Positions 1 through 5,589 of a DNA stretch of 7,864 bases are shown piece after piece. The position numbers were made by a program, and so were the translations under genes. How positions within the stretch are numbered: position 1 is the first letter of the stretch; each line of letters begins with the position of its first letter. The stretch comes from 66-474 sp035717365 (GTDB lineage Bacteria; Pseudomonadota; Gammaproteobacteria; Xanthomonadales; Rhodanobacteraceae), in the NCBI GenBank assembly GCA_035717365.1, contig DASTIS010000223.1, forward strand, positions 1-7,864, read 5' to 3'. The notes beneath the pieces are model-generated. The model saw only the letters and a list, made by a program, of their open reading frames with translations. It was not told where the DNA came from and did not search any database.

Positions 1-179
1 CTCCGGCACTTGGCGTTGCAGCCCGCGCCCGGCCCGCCATGCAGGAACACCACAGGTTTGCCGTGCGGATTGCCGCACTGCTCGAAGTACAACGTGTGCA
101 GGTCCGATACCGGCAGCATGCCGTTGTCGAAAGGCTCGATATCGGGGTACAGGCTGCGGCGGCTTTCATGCATGTCCAT
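1..179 (-). CDS. pip: Prolyl iminopeptidase, N-terminal fragment (cut by window edge)
   Basis: Reading the minus strand from ATG at 179 gives 59 codons open to the window edge. The protein starts MDMHESRRSLYPDIEP, continues through SDLHTLYFEQCGNPHGKP and reaches VVFLHGGPGAGC. This is the start of the alpha/beta-hydrolase prolyl iminopeptidase family (peptidase S33), cytoplasmic enzymes that remove N-terminal proline from peptides. The HGGPG motif (residues 47-51) forms the oxyanion hole in this family. The catalytic Ser, Asp and His lie beyond the window and cannot be checked. The start could be residue 1 or Met3 (position 173); neither has a clear Shine-Dalgarno sequence. The gene is divergent from serA with about 73 bp between the starts, so both promoters must lie in or near that gap. 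I saw no convincing -35/-10 pair there. Confidence 0.85.
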   Translation of the reverse strand, partial: MDMHESRRSLYPDIEPFDNGMLPVSDLHTLYFEQCGNPHGKPVVFLHGGPGAGCNAKCR

Positions 180-252
180 GCGCGGAATTTCATCTGCAGG
201 GAGAACCCCGTTAGCCTAGCACCCCATTCCCCCTGACACCGACACGCGCCAC

Positions 253-1485
253 ATGAAGACATCGTTTCCCCGGAAGGACATCAAGGTCGTGCTGCTGGAA
301 GGCATCCACGAGAGTGCCGTCGACGTATTCCGGGCGGCCGGCTACTCGCTGGTCGAGCGCCACGACAAGGCGTTGCCGCGCGAGCAGCTGCTGGACGCCA
401 TCGCCGATGCCCGCATCGTCGGCCTGCGCTCGCGCACGCAACTGGACAGCGGGGCCATCGCGGCCGCGCGCCGCCTGCTCGCGGTCGGCTGCTTCTGCAT
501 CGGGACCAACCAGGTCGATCTTCGCGCCGCGCGCGAACGCGGCGTGCCGGTCTTCAATGCACCATATTCCAACACCCGCAGCGTCGCCGAACTGGTGGTC
601 GCCGAGGCCATCCTGCTGATGCGACGGGTGCCGGAACGCAACGCCGAGTGCCACCGCGGGGGCTGGCCCAAGTCGGCGGAAGGCAGCTTCGAGGTTCGCG
701 GAAAGACCCTGGGGATTGTCGGCTACGGCCACATCGGCACCCAGGTCGGCGTGCTGGCCGAATCGCTGGGCATGCACGTGCTGTACCACGACATCGAGCC
801 CAAGCTCGCGCTGGGCAACGCGGCGCCGGCGCACGACCTGGACGACCTGCTGGCGCGCGCCGACATCGTGACCCTGCACGTCCCCCAGACGCCCGACACC
901 GCCGGGATGATCGGCGCACCGCAGATCGGGCGGATGCACCGCGGCGCGATGCTGATCAATGCCTCGCGCGGGAACGTGGTCGATATCGACGCGCTGGCCG
1001 CGGCACTGCGGGACGGACGGCTTGCAGGCGCGGCCGTGGACGTGTTCCCGACCGAACCGAAAAGTCGCCAGGAAACCTTCGAGTCGCCGCTGCGCGAGTT
1101 CGACAACGCATTGCTGACGCCTCACGTCGGCGGCAGCACCCAGGAGGCCCAGCTCAACATCGGCACCGAGGTCGCGTCCAAGCTGGTGCGCTACAGCGAC
1201 AACGGCTCGACCCTGTCGGCCGTGAACTTTCCGGAAGTCAGCCTGCCCGAACACGCCGGCAGCCGCCGCCTGCTGCACATCCACCACAACGTTCCCGGCG
1301 TGTTGTCGCGCATCAACGACGTGTTCTCGCAGGGCGGCATCAACATCAACGCCCAGCACCTCCAGACCGCCGGCGATCTCGGCTACGTCGTGATCGATGT
1401 TTCGGCGTCCGAAACGCAATCGGCGACCTTGCGCGGGCAGCTCTCGGAGATACCGGGGACGATCCGCACGCGCTTGCTGTATTGA
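253..1485 (+). CDS. serA: D-3-phosphoglycerate dehydrogenase
   Basis: This 410-residue protein has the same length as Escherichia coli SerA and closely resembles it from end to end. It oxidises 3-phosphoglycerate to 3-phosphohydroxypyruvate with NAD+, the first step of serine synthesis in the cytoplasm. The NAD-binding motif GYGHIG is at 157-162. The catalytic Arg, Glu and His of the family are at R239 (NASRG), E268 (TEP) and H291 (TPHVGGS). A C-terminal ACT domain runs from about 338 to 410. It keeps H344, N346 and N364, the positions that bind the feedback inhibitor L-serine in the E. coli enzyme, so serine inhibition is likely (inference). The protein ends TIRTRLLY, as in E. coli. The ATG at 253 has no visible Shine-Dalgarno sequence, but the N-terminus matches family length. 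The stop codon is followed within a few bases by a repeat, and the last codons are duplicated downstream. Confidence 0.97.
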   Translation: MKTSFPRKDIKVVLLEGIHESAVDVFRAAGYSLVERHDKALPREQLLDAIADARIVGLRSRTQLDSGAIAAARRLLAVGCFCIGTNQVDLRAARERGVPVFNAPYSNTRSVAELVVAEAILLMRRVPERNAECHRGGWPKSAEGSFEVRGKTLGIVGYGHIGTQVGVLAESLGMHVLYHDIEPKLALGNAAPAHDLDDLLARADIVTLHVPQTPDTAGMIGAPQIGRMHRGAMLINASRGNVVDIDALAAALRDGRLAGAAVDVFPTEPKSRQETFESPLREFDNALLTPHVGGSTQEAQLNIGTEVASKLVRYSDNGSTLSAVNFPEVSLPEHAGSRRLLHIHHNVPGVLSRINDVFSQGGININAQHLQTAGDLGYVVIDVSASETQSATLRGQLSEIPGTIRTRLLY

Positions 1486-1530
1486 TCCGGGACTCGGGAC
1501 TCGGGACTCGGGAAAAGCGTAAAGCATCAA
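1477..1530 (+). repeat. Direct repeat copy 1: serA 3' end plus GGGACTC tandem
   Basis: The stretch begins in the last codons of serA (CTGTATTGA) and runs through a tandem GGGACTC array (1489-1513, about 3.6 units) into GAAAAGCGTAAAGCATCAA. A shorter, diverged copy is at 1628-1667. The two align throughout, with about five substitutions and a 14-bp difference that equals two heptamer units. The array belongs to the same repeat family as the copies at 3576-3627, 5364-5400 and 5589-5607. Confidence 0.75.
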
Positions 1531-1536
1531 CGAGAA

Positions 1537-1622
1537 GTAGGTTGGGCTGACCCGGGGCTTCTTCCGGGGAAGCCCAACGAGATTGCCGACGTTGGGCTTC
1601 GCATACCCTCAGCCCAACCCAC
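1537..1622. repeat. 86-bp palindromic repeat element (GTAGGTTGGGCT type)
   Basis: The ends form an inverted repeat: GTAGGTTGGGCTGA at 1537-1550 and TCAGCCCAACCCAC at 1609-1622, with one mismatch. A second, inner inverted repeat is GAAGCCCAAC at 1569-1578 against GTTGGGCTTC at 1591-1600. The element can fold into one long interrupted hairpin. It looks like a member of the widespread dispersed family with TTGGGCT...AGCCCAA arms (recognition from memory). It encodes nothing, so any role would be as a non-autonomous mobile repeat or an RNA structure after serA. Confidence 0.7.
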
Positions 1623-1627
1623 GGATC

Positions 1628-1667
1628 CTGTATTGGTCCGGGAATCGGGAGAAGCGCAACGCATCAA
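1628..1667 (+). repeat. Direct repeat copy 2: decayed duplicate of the serA 3' end
   Basis: CTGTATTGGTCCGGGA followed by TCGGGAGAAGCGCAACGCATCAA-like sequence matches the serA stop region at 1477-1530, minus two heptamer units. With copy 1 it brackets the palindromic element at 1537-1622. The stop codon TGA of copy 1 reads TGG here, so this copy is non-functional. Confidence 0.7.
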
Positions 1668-1686
1668 GCCGCCGTTGCCGCAGACG

Positions 1687-1712
1687 AAAAAGCCCACCGA
1701 AGCGAGCTTTTG
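1687..1712 (+). terminator. Possible weak terminator downstream of serA
   Basis: AAAAGC at 1688-1693 pairs with GCTTTT at 1706-1711. A mismatched extension and the loop lie between them, and the T-run is followed by GTG. The shape is that of an AAAAGCCC...GGGCTTTT terminator with one arm degraded. It lies about 200 bp after the serA stop. It could end serA transcription, but the stem is short and imperfect. Confidence 0.35.
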
Positions 1713-1816
1713 TGAAAAGTCGGCACAGGGACGTGCGTTCTGATGCCGGTTGACTGTGATGGTCGCAGGTTCGACACCACCCGGCGATGCAGCGATCAGG
1801 GACGATCGCACGAACG

Positions 1817-1834
1817 TGGTCGGGGCGGCGGGAT
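1817..1834. repeat. 18-bp direct repeat of the tRNA-Pro 3' end
   Basis: TGGTCGGGGCGGCGGGAT is identical to 2002-2019, which is the CCA, the discriminator base, the 3' acceptor strand and part of the T arm of tRNA-Pro, in the same orientation. Identity stops abruptly on both sides. A partial copy of a tRNA 3' end just downstream of the intact gene is the usual form of an att site left by a tRNA-targeting integrase. Only 167 bp separate the copies and no integrase is present. Confidence 0.6.
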
Positions 1835-1913
1835 GACTCGCGCCTTCCGGGCGCTCGCCCTTCGGGCCATCGGCTGCGCCGATGTTCGCTCCGCCATCCC
1901 TGGCTCCGCAGTC
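1835..1913. repeat. Two-hairpin dispersed repeat, copy 1
   Basis: This stretch and 5513-5589 share a block starting GACTCGC and ending CTCCGCAGTC. The central 20 bp, GCCCTTCGGGCCATCGGCTG, is identical, and most flanking positions agree. Each copy can form two adjacent hairpins: GCCC-TTC-GGGC, then ATCGGC-TGC-GCCGAT (perfect here, one mismatch in copy 2). Two copies in under 8 kb, both outside genes, point to a dispersed intergenic repeat family. Open reading frames across it are by-products. Confidence 0.7.
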
Positions 1914-1917
1914 GAAC

Positions 1918-1939
1918 GGCGCCTTCTTGCGAAGGCGCC
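1918..1939. other. Perfect 9-bp hairpin between dispersed repeat and terminator
   Basis: GGCGCCTTC at 1918-1926 and GAAGGCGCC at 1931-1939 are perfect complements around the 4-base loop TTGC. Neither strand has a T-run after it, so it is not a standard intrinsic terminator. It lies downstream of tRNA-Pro beyond its terminator and directly after dispersed repeat copy 1. Its role is unknown. Confidence 0.55.
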
Positions 1940-1960
1940 AGTTCTCATCCTCACCACAAT

Positions 1961-2003
1961 CAACAACAAAAAACGGGCCACAAGGGCCCGATTTTTGTTG
2001 TTG
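1961..2003 (-). terminator. Long bidirectional intrinsic terminator of tRNA-Pro
   Basis: The core stem is CGGGCC/GGCCCG with a 5-base loop (1974-1990). T-runs follow in both directions: 1968-1973 read on the minus strand and 1992-1996 on the plus strand. Outside the core the arms CAACAACAAAAA (1961-1972) and TTTTTGTTGTTG (1992-2003) are also perfect complements, giving about 18 paired positions with a single A-A mismatch. On the minus strand it ends the transcript that carries tRNA-Pro. On the plus strand it could stop any transcript coming from the serA side. The outer arm overlaps the last bases of the tRNA CCA. Confidence 0.88.
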
Positions 2004-2078
2004 GTCGGGGCGGCGGGATTCGAACCCACGACCCCCTGCCCCCCAGGCAGATGCGCTACCAGGCTGCGCTACGCCCCG
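2002..2078 (-). tRNA. tRNA-Pro (anticodon GGG)
   Basis: The minus strand folds as a complete 77-nt cloverleaf. The acceptor stem CGGGGCG pairs with CGCCCCG, with the C1-G72 pair typical of bacterial tRNA-Pro. The D arm is GCGC-AGCCTGGTA-GCGC. The anticodon arm is TCTGC-CTGGGGG-GCAGG with anticodon GGG and G37. The T arm is GTGGG-TTCGAAT-CCCGC. The discriminator is A and CCA is encoded. It reads CCC and CCU proline codons. It is the last gene of the cluster and is followed at once by a strong terminator. A tRNA-Pro in this place after the merR gene is also found in Pseudomonas (from memory). Confidence 0.96.
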
Positions 2079-2096
2079 ACCGGTTCACGAAAGACC

Positions 2097-2102
2097 ATGA
2101 TA
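2097..2102 (-). promoter_or_regulatory. Candidate -10 box for tRNA-Pro
   Basis: On the minus strand the hexamer TATCAT lies about 19 bases before the first base of the mature tRNA, giving a start point near 2090 and a short 5' leader. I found no good -35 hexamer at 16-18 bp, only a TCGACG-like stretch that is too close. The gap 2079-2258 holds nothing else that I can recognise. The tRNA may have its own promoter or be co-transcribed with the merR gene. Confidence 0.35.
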
Positions 2103-2258
2103 GCGGAACCAGGTGGCGTCGACCGCCCCGACGCGCCAATCGAAGCTGCCTTTGCGCGGTCGGGACGAAGGACCCTTCCGATTCCTCGCCTCGCTGGTCC
2201 GGGCGGAAGGTTCACGCTCCGGCAACGCGGCAATCGGGACGACCTCGCAACCGACGGC

Positions 2259-2630
2259 TCACGCCCTGCGTGACGGGTCGCGCAGCAACTGCAGCAACTG
2301 TTCGAGCTCCAGCCGCATCTGGCGCGCGATCTGGTGCGAAAGGCTGGCTTCCATCCTGCCTTGCTGGCCTTCAAGCCGGGCGCGGGCGCCGGTGATGGTG
2401 AAGCCCTGGTCGTACAACAACGCACGGATCTGGCGGATCATCAGCACGTCGTGGCGCTGGTAGTAGCGGCGGTTGCCGCGCCGCTTGACCGGGTTCAACG
2501 CCGGAAACTCCTGTTCCCAGTAGCGCAGAACGTGCGGCTTGACCGCGCACAAATCGCTGACCTCGCCAATCGTGAAATACCGTTTGGCGGGGATCGCGGG
2601 AAGTTCGTTATTGTTGCCCTGATCCAGCAT
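2259..2630 (-). CDS. MerR-family transcriptional regulator, small
   Basis: The 123-residue protein has an N-terminal winged-helix MerR domain from about residue 18 to 85. It includes YFTIGEVSDLCAV, HVLRYWEQEF and the wing RRGNRRYY, followed by the DVLMIRQIRALLYDQGFTITGA stretch. A short C-terminal helix (about 99-117) rich in Leu and Glu probably forms the dimer coiled coil. There is no effector-binding domain or Cys cluster for metal sensing. A protein of this length and sequence follows ihfA in Pseudomonas and Xanthomonas relatives; its target and signal are not known to me. The start at 2630 overlaps the ihfA end by 23 bp, and the N-terminus matches its relatives. GAGGG upstream could serve as a weak ribosome binding site. 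Tight overlap suggests translation coupled to ihfA. Confidence 0.9.
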   Translation of the reverse strand: MLDQGNNNELPAIPAKRYFTIGEVSDLCAVKPHVLRYWEQEFPALNPVKRRGNRRYYQRHDVLMIRQIRALLYDQGFTITGARARLEGQQGRMEASLSHQIARQMRLELEQLLQLLRDPSRRA

Positions 2631-2910
2631 GGTTCTCGACCCTCAGTTTCAGCTTCTGTCCCGGACGAAACGTCACGACACGGCGCGCGGAAATGGGAAT
2701 CTCCTCACCGGTCTTGGGGTTGCGTCCCGGACGCTGATTCTTGTTGCGCAGGTCGAAGTTGCCGAACCCCGACAATTTGACCTGCTCCCCCCGCTCGAGC
2801 GCCTCGCGCAACACCTCGAAGAAGGCGTCCACGCATTCCCTGGCCTCCCGCTTGTTGAGGCCCACATCGAGAAACAGGCGCTCGGCCATTTCTGCCTTGG
2901 TCAGCGTCAT
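2608..2910 (-). CDS. ihfA: Integration host factor subunit alpha
   Basis: This 100-residue protein of the HU/IHF family is nearly identical in pattern to E. coli IhfA. The heterodimer with IhfB binds specific DNA sites and bends them sharply, which serves recombination, transcription and replication in the nucleoid. The core GEQVKLSGFGNFDLR (about 41-55) and the beta arm RPGRNPKTGEE (60-70) are intact. P65 is the conserved proline that intercalates into the minor groove. The conserved block RRVVTFRPGQKLK follows. The ATG at 2910 lies one base after the pheT stop. Its Shine-Dalgarno sequence GAGGAG sits in the last codons of pheT, so the two genes are translationally coupled. pheT-ihfA adjacency is also the E. 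coli arrangement. Confidence 0.97.
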   Translation of the reverse strand: MTLTKAEMAERLFLDVGLNKREARECVDAFFEVLREALERGEQVKLSGFGNFDLRNKNQRPGRNPKTGEEIPISARRVVTFRPGQKLKLRVENHAGSGQQ

Positions 2911-2911
2911 G

Positions 2912-5356
2912 TCAACTCCTCAAACGAGCCCCCAAATCGCTTTCCAGCCGCGCCACCACATCGGCCACGCAACGGTCGGCGTCCTGATCTGTAAGCGTGC
3001 GCGAACTATCCTGCAAAATCAAGCCTATAGCAAGACTCTTTCGACCCTGACTCAAGCCCGGGCCGCGAAAACAGTCGAAAAGGACCAGTTCGTGCAGCAT
3101 TGTCGGCAATCCTGCCCGGATCACGTCGGCGACCCTGCCCCACTCCATCCGTTCGTCGACCTCGATCGCGATGTCGCGTCGAATCGACGGGAAGCGCGGC
3201 AATCCCGTGGCAATCGGGATGGCGCGCTGCCGCAAGGCATCGGACCGGACTTCGAATACATGGACCTCGGGCAGGTCGAGTTGCCGCTGCAACGACGGAT
3301 GCAGGGCGCCGACCGCACCCACGACCTCGCCATCGCGCAACACCCGCGCGCCTCGTCCGGGATGCAGCCAAGCGGGCAGATCGCAGGCATCGAACGACCA
3401 ACTCCGCGGCGATCCGGACATCGCGAGCAGCGATTGCAGATCCCCCTTGATGTCGAAGAAATCGAGCGCGCGTTTCGATTCGCCCCATTGCTCGTCGTGC
3501 GCGCTGCCGCAAGCCACCGCCGCCAGCATCGTCGTCTCCACCGGCACCGGGTCGCCTGCGACCGTTTCGGTTTTTGCTTTCGCTTTCGCTTTTTCCGGGA
3601 CCCGGGGCCCGGGTCCCGAGTCCCGCTGTTCAAACACCACTCCGCTTTCGAACAGTCTCACCCGCGCCTGCTGTCGATTGCGGTTGCGCCGGAGCGCCTC
3701 GACCAGTCCCGGCAACAGCGAGGTCCGCATCAGCGCCAGATCCGCAGACAACGGATTGGCGAGTGGCACGGCCCGCGCATCGAGTTGCCAATCGGCAAGC
3801 CAGCGTGGATCGACAAAGGCATAGCAGATCGCCTCGAGGTATCCGCGCGCGGCAAGGCCCGCGCGCAGCGCGGAGACGGGCAACGCTGCTTCGTCGTCGT
3901 GCGGCGCCGGCGGGGCGCCGGCGGGCAGGGTCGCGGGAACAGCGCCGTAGCCGTGGATGCGTGCGACTTCCTCGATCAGGTCTTCCTCGCGTTCGATGTC
4001 GAAACGCCGCGAAGGCGGCGACACGCGCCAGCCATCGGGCTGCGCTTCCACCTGCATGCCCAGCGCGATGAGAATGCGTCCGACGTCCTTGTCCGGAATC
4101 CCGATACCCAGCACGCGCGCGATGCGCGCGCGGCGCAACGTGACCGGCTTGAGTGTCGGAATGTGTTTCGGCAACGCTGCTTCGATGACTTCACCGGGCT
4201 GACCGCCCGCGATGGCGACCAGCAATTCGGTCGCACGCTCCATCGCAGTGCGCGGCAACTCCGGGTCGACCCCGCGTTCGAAGCGATGTGCGGCATCCGT
4301 GGTCAACCCGAGCTTGCGCGCGCGGCCCGTGATCGCGGCCGGTGCGAAATGTGCCGCTTCGAGGAACACATCGCGGGTCGCATCGGTGACGCGTGAATCG
4401 AAACCGCCCATCACGCCGGCGACCGCCAGCGGCCTGGCTTCGTCGGCAATTACCAGGAATCCCGGGTCGAGTTTTGGCTCGCTGCCGTCCAGCAGCTTCA
4501 GCGACTCATCGGCCAGCGCGCGTCGCACCACGATGGCACCGTCGAGTTTCGACTCGTCGAAAGCATGCAGCGGCTGGCCCGTTTCCAGCATCACGTAATT
4601 GGTGACGTCCACCACCGCATTGACCGGATGCACGCCCGCGGCGCGCAGGCGCTGCGCCATCCATACCGGGGTCGGCGCGGCCATGTCGATGCCACGCAGC
4701 GCGCGCCCGAGGTAACGCGGGCAATCGCCGCCCGCTTCGAGGCGAATCCCGCGTGGCGTGGAGATCGTCGGCGCCACCGGCGTTTGCTCGAACGCCCTGG
4801 CGCGCACGCCGAACTCCGCGGCAACCTCGTCGGCCAGTCCGATCATCCCGAGGCAGTCGCCGCGGTTCGGGGTCAGGCTCAGCTCGATGGCCGCGTCCGG
4901 CAACCCGAGGCAGGCTGCAATGGGCTGGCCGGGCGGCGCGTCGGGAGGCAGTTCCAGCAGCCCGGAGGCATCGACATCGACGCCGAGTTCCCGGGCCGAA
5001 CACAACATGCCCTGCGATTCGACACCGCGCAAGCGGGCGGCCTTGATCATCGCGCCGTTCGGCAACGTCGCACCGAGTGTGGCCAGCGGCGCGACCAGCC
5101 CGGCGCGCGCGTTGGGTGCGCCACAAACGATCTGCACTTCGCCGTTGCCGGTGTCGACGCGGCAAACCTGCAACTTGTCGGCGTTGGGGTGCGGATCGCA
5201 GGCAAGGATGCGCGCAACCACCACGCCATCCAGCCTGTCGCCCATTGGCTCGACGGCATCGACTTCGAGCCCGCTCATGGTCAGGCGTTCGACCAGTGCC
5301 GCCCGATCGGTGGGCATGTCGACCCGTGAGCGCAGCCAGTTTTCGGAAAATTTCAT
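2912..5356 (-). CDS. pheT: Phenylalanyl-tRNA synthetase beta subunit
   Basis: This 814-residue protein is the large subunit of the alpha2-beta2 enzyme that charges tRNA-Phe; it handles tRNA binding and editing. The N-terminus MKFSENWLRSRV and the EMAPII-like tRNA-binding domain (about 39-148, with HPNADKLQV and QIVCGAPNA) match the family. The B3/B4 editing region follows (from about 205), then a B5 DNA-binding-like domain (about 405-475), the catalytic-like core, and the C-terminal FDX-ACB domain (719-814, starting LPRFPSIRRDIAIEVD). It is about 19 residues longer than E. coli PheT (795). The excess maps to residues 578-597, encoded by an in-frame palindromic repeat. The ATG at 5356 was chosen because MKFSE is the family N-terminus. 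The frame stays open upstream to 5614 but only through repeat sequence. No Shine-Dalgarno sequence is visible. Confidence 0.96.
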   Translation of the reverse strand: MKFSENWLRSRVDMPTDRAALVERLTMSGLEVDAVEPMGDRLDGVVVARILACDPHPNADKLQVCRVDTGNGEVQIVCGAPNARAGLVAPLATLGATLPNGAMIKAARLRGVESQGMLCSARELGVDVDASGLLELPPDAPPGQPIAACLGLPDAAIELSLTPNRGDCLGMIGLADEVAAEFGVRARAFEQTPVAPTISTPRGIRLEAGGDCPRYLGRALRGIDMAAPTPVWMAQRLRAAGVHPVNAVVDVTNYVMLETGQPLHAFDESKLDGAIVVRRALADESLKLLDGSEPKLDPGFLVIADEARPLAVAGVMGGFDSRVTDATRDVFLEAAHFAPAAITGRARKLGLTTDAAHRFERGVDPELPRTAMERATELLVAIAGGQPGEVIEAALPKHIPTLKPVTLRRARIARVLGIGIPDKDVGRILIALGMQVEAQPDGWRVSPPSRRFDIEREEDLIEEVARIHGYGAVPATLPAGAPPAPHDDEAALPVSALRAGLAARGYLEAICYAFVDPRWLADWQLDARAVPLANPLSADLALMRTSLLPGLVEALRRNRNRQQARVRLFESGVVFEQRDSGPGPRVPEKAKAKAKTETVAGDPVPVETTMLAAVACGSAHDEQWGESKRALDFFDIKGDLQSLLAMSGSPRSWSFDACDLPAWLHPGRGARVLRDGEVVGAVGALHPSLQRQLDLPEVHVFEVRSDALRQRAIPIATGLPRFPSIRRDIAIEVDERMEWGRVADVIRAGLPTMLHELVLFDCFRGPGLSQGRKSLAIGLILQDSSRTLTDQDADRCVADVVARLESDLGARLRS
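3576..3627 (-). repeat. GGGACTC/CCCGGG palindromic repeat inside pheT
   Basis: The core 3596-3618 is a perfect 23-bp palindrome, with arms CGGGACCCGGG and CCCGGGTCCCG around one base. On the minus strand it reads AGCGGGACTCGGGACCCGG, then the second arm, then GAAAAAGCGAAAGCGAAAGC. Order and sequence match the repeat after serA. The 19 bp at 3609-3627 are identical to 5589-5607 after pheS. In the pheT frame it encodes RDSGPGPRVP followed by EKAKAKAK. E. coli PheT has about 20 fewer residues between the corresponding ESG and LAGV segments. Confidence 0.85.
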
Positions 5357-5363
5357 GGCAGAA

Positions 5364-5400
5364 CCGGAACTCGGGACCCGGGACCCTGGACCCGGAAAAG
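5364..5400 (+). repeat. GGGACTC repeat just before the pheT start
   Basis: CCGGAACTCGGGACCCGG, then GGACCCTGGACCC and GGAAAAG, follows the pattern of the serA-proximal copy, including the trailing GAAAAG. It ends only 7 bp from the pheT ATG and occupies the place where a ribosome binding site would be. It faces the copy at 5589-5607 in inverted orientation across the pheS-pheT gap. Confidence 0.75.
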
Positions 5401-5471
5401 CCCGCAATTGATGTGCGCCCGGAAGCGCGACATTGGAAATGCAGCCGGGCCCGATGCCCCTTCGGCAGCGA

Positions 5472-5505
5472 ACTCGATGCGAAGCAGCGCGATGCTTCGC
5501 CGAGT
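5472..5505. other. Hairpin in the pheS-pheT gap
   Basis: GCGAAGCA at 5479-5486 and TGCTTCGC at 5493-5500 are perfect complements around a 6-base loop. The stem continues with ACTCG (5472-5476) against CGAGT (5501-5505) after a 2-base bulge, giving 13 pairs in all. No T-run follows on the minus strand, so it is unlikely to terminate transcription. It may be part of the repeat cluster that fills this gap, or a transcript-stabilising structure (inference). Confidence 0.55.
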
Positions 5506-5512
5506 CCCGAGA

Positions 5513-5589
5513 GACTCGCCGCTCCTGCGGCTTGCCCTTCGGGCCATCGGCTGCACCGATGTTCGCTCCGGCGTCCTGCCTCCGCAGTC
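5513..5589. repeat. Two-hairpin dispersed repeat, copy 2
   Basis: This is the second copy of the repeat at 1835-1913, in the same orientation on the plus strand. The block GCCCTTCGGGCCATCGGCTG is identical. The following stretch to GATGTTCGCTCCG has one change, and the end CTCCGCAGTC is again identical. A few indels separate the copies in the outer parts. It directly abuts the GGGACTC-type repeat at 5589-5607. Confidence 0.7.

Noticed and set aside
211..1530. Open frame of 439 codons on the minus strand, antisense to serA
   Set aside because: It mirrors the codon structure of a high-GC gene, has no recognisable domains, and serA is a clear full-length match.
1761..1780. GGTTCGA with flanks resembling a tRNA T arm
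   Set aside because: The stem has two mismatches of five, and no acceptor, D or anticodon arm can be placed around it.
1486..2001. Repeat-rich gap considered as a CRISPR array or toxin-antitoxin locus
   Set aside because: Repeats are of different types and not regularly spaced, there are no unique spacers of equal length, and there is no credible small gene pair.
1743..2273. Open frames on both strands across the tRNA-Pro region, considered as genes
   Set aside because: They run through a tRNA, a terminator and repeats; no protein family is recognisable.
2741..4396. Open frame of 551 codons on the plus strand, antisense to pheT and ihfA
   Set aside because: Arg/Pro/His-rich composition typical of a shadow frame; it overlaps two certain genes.
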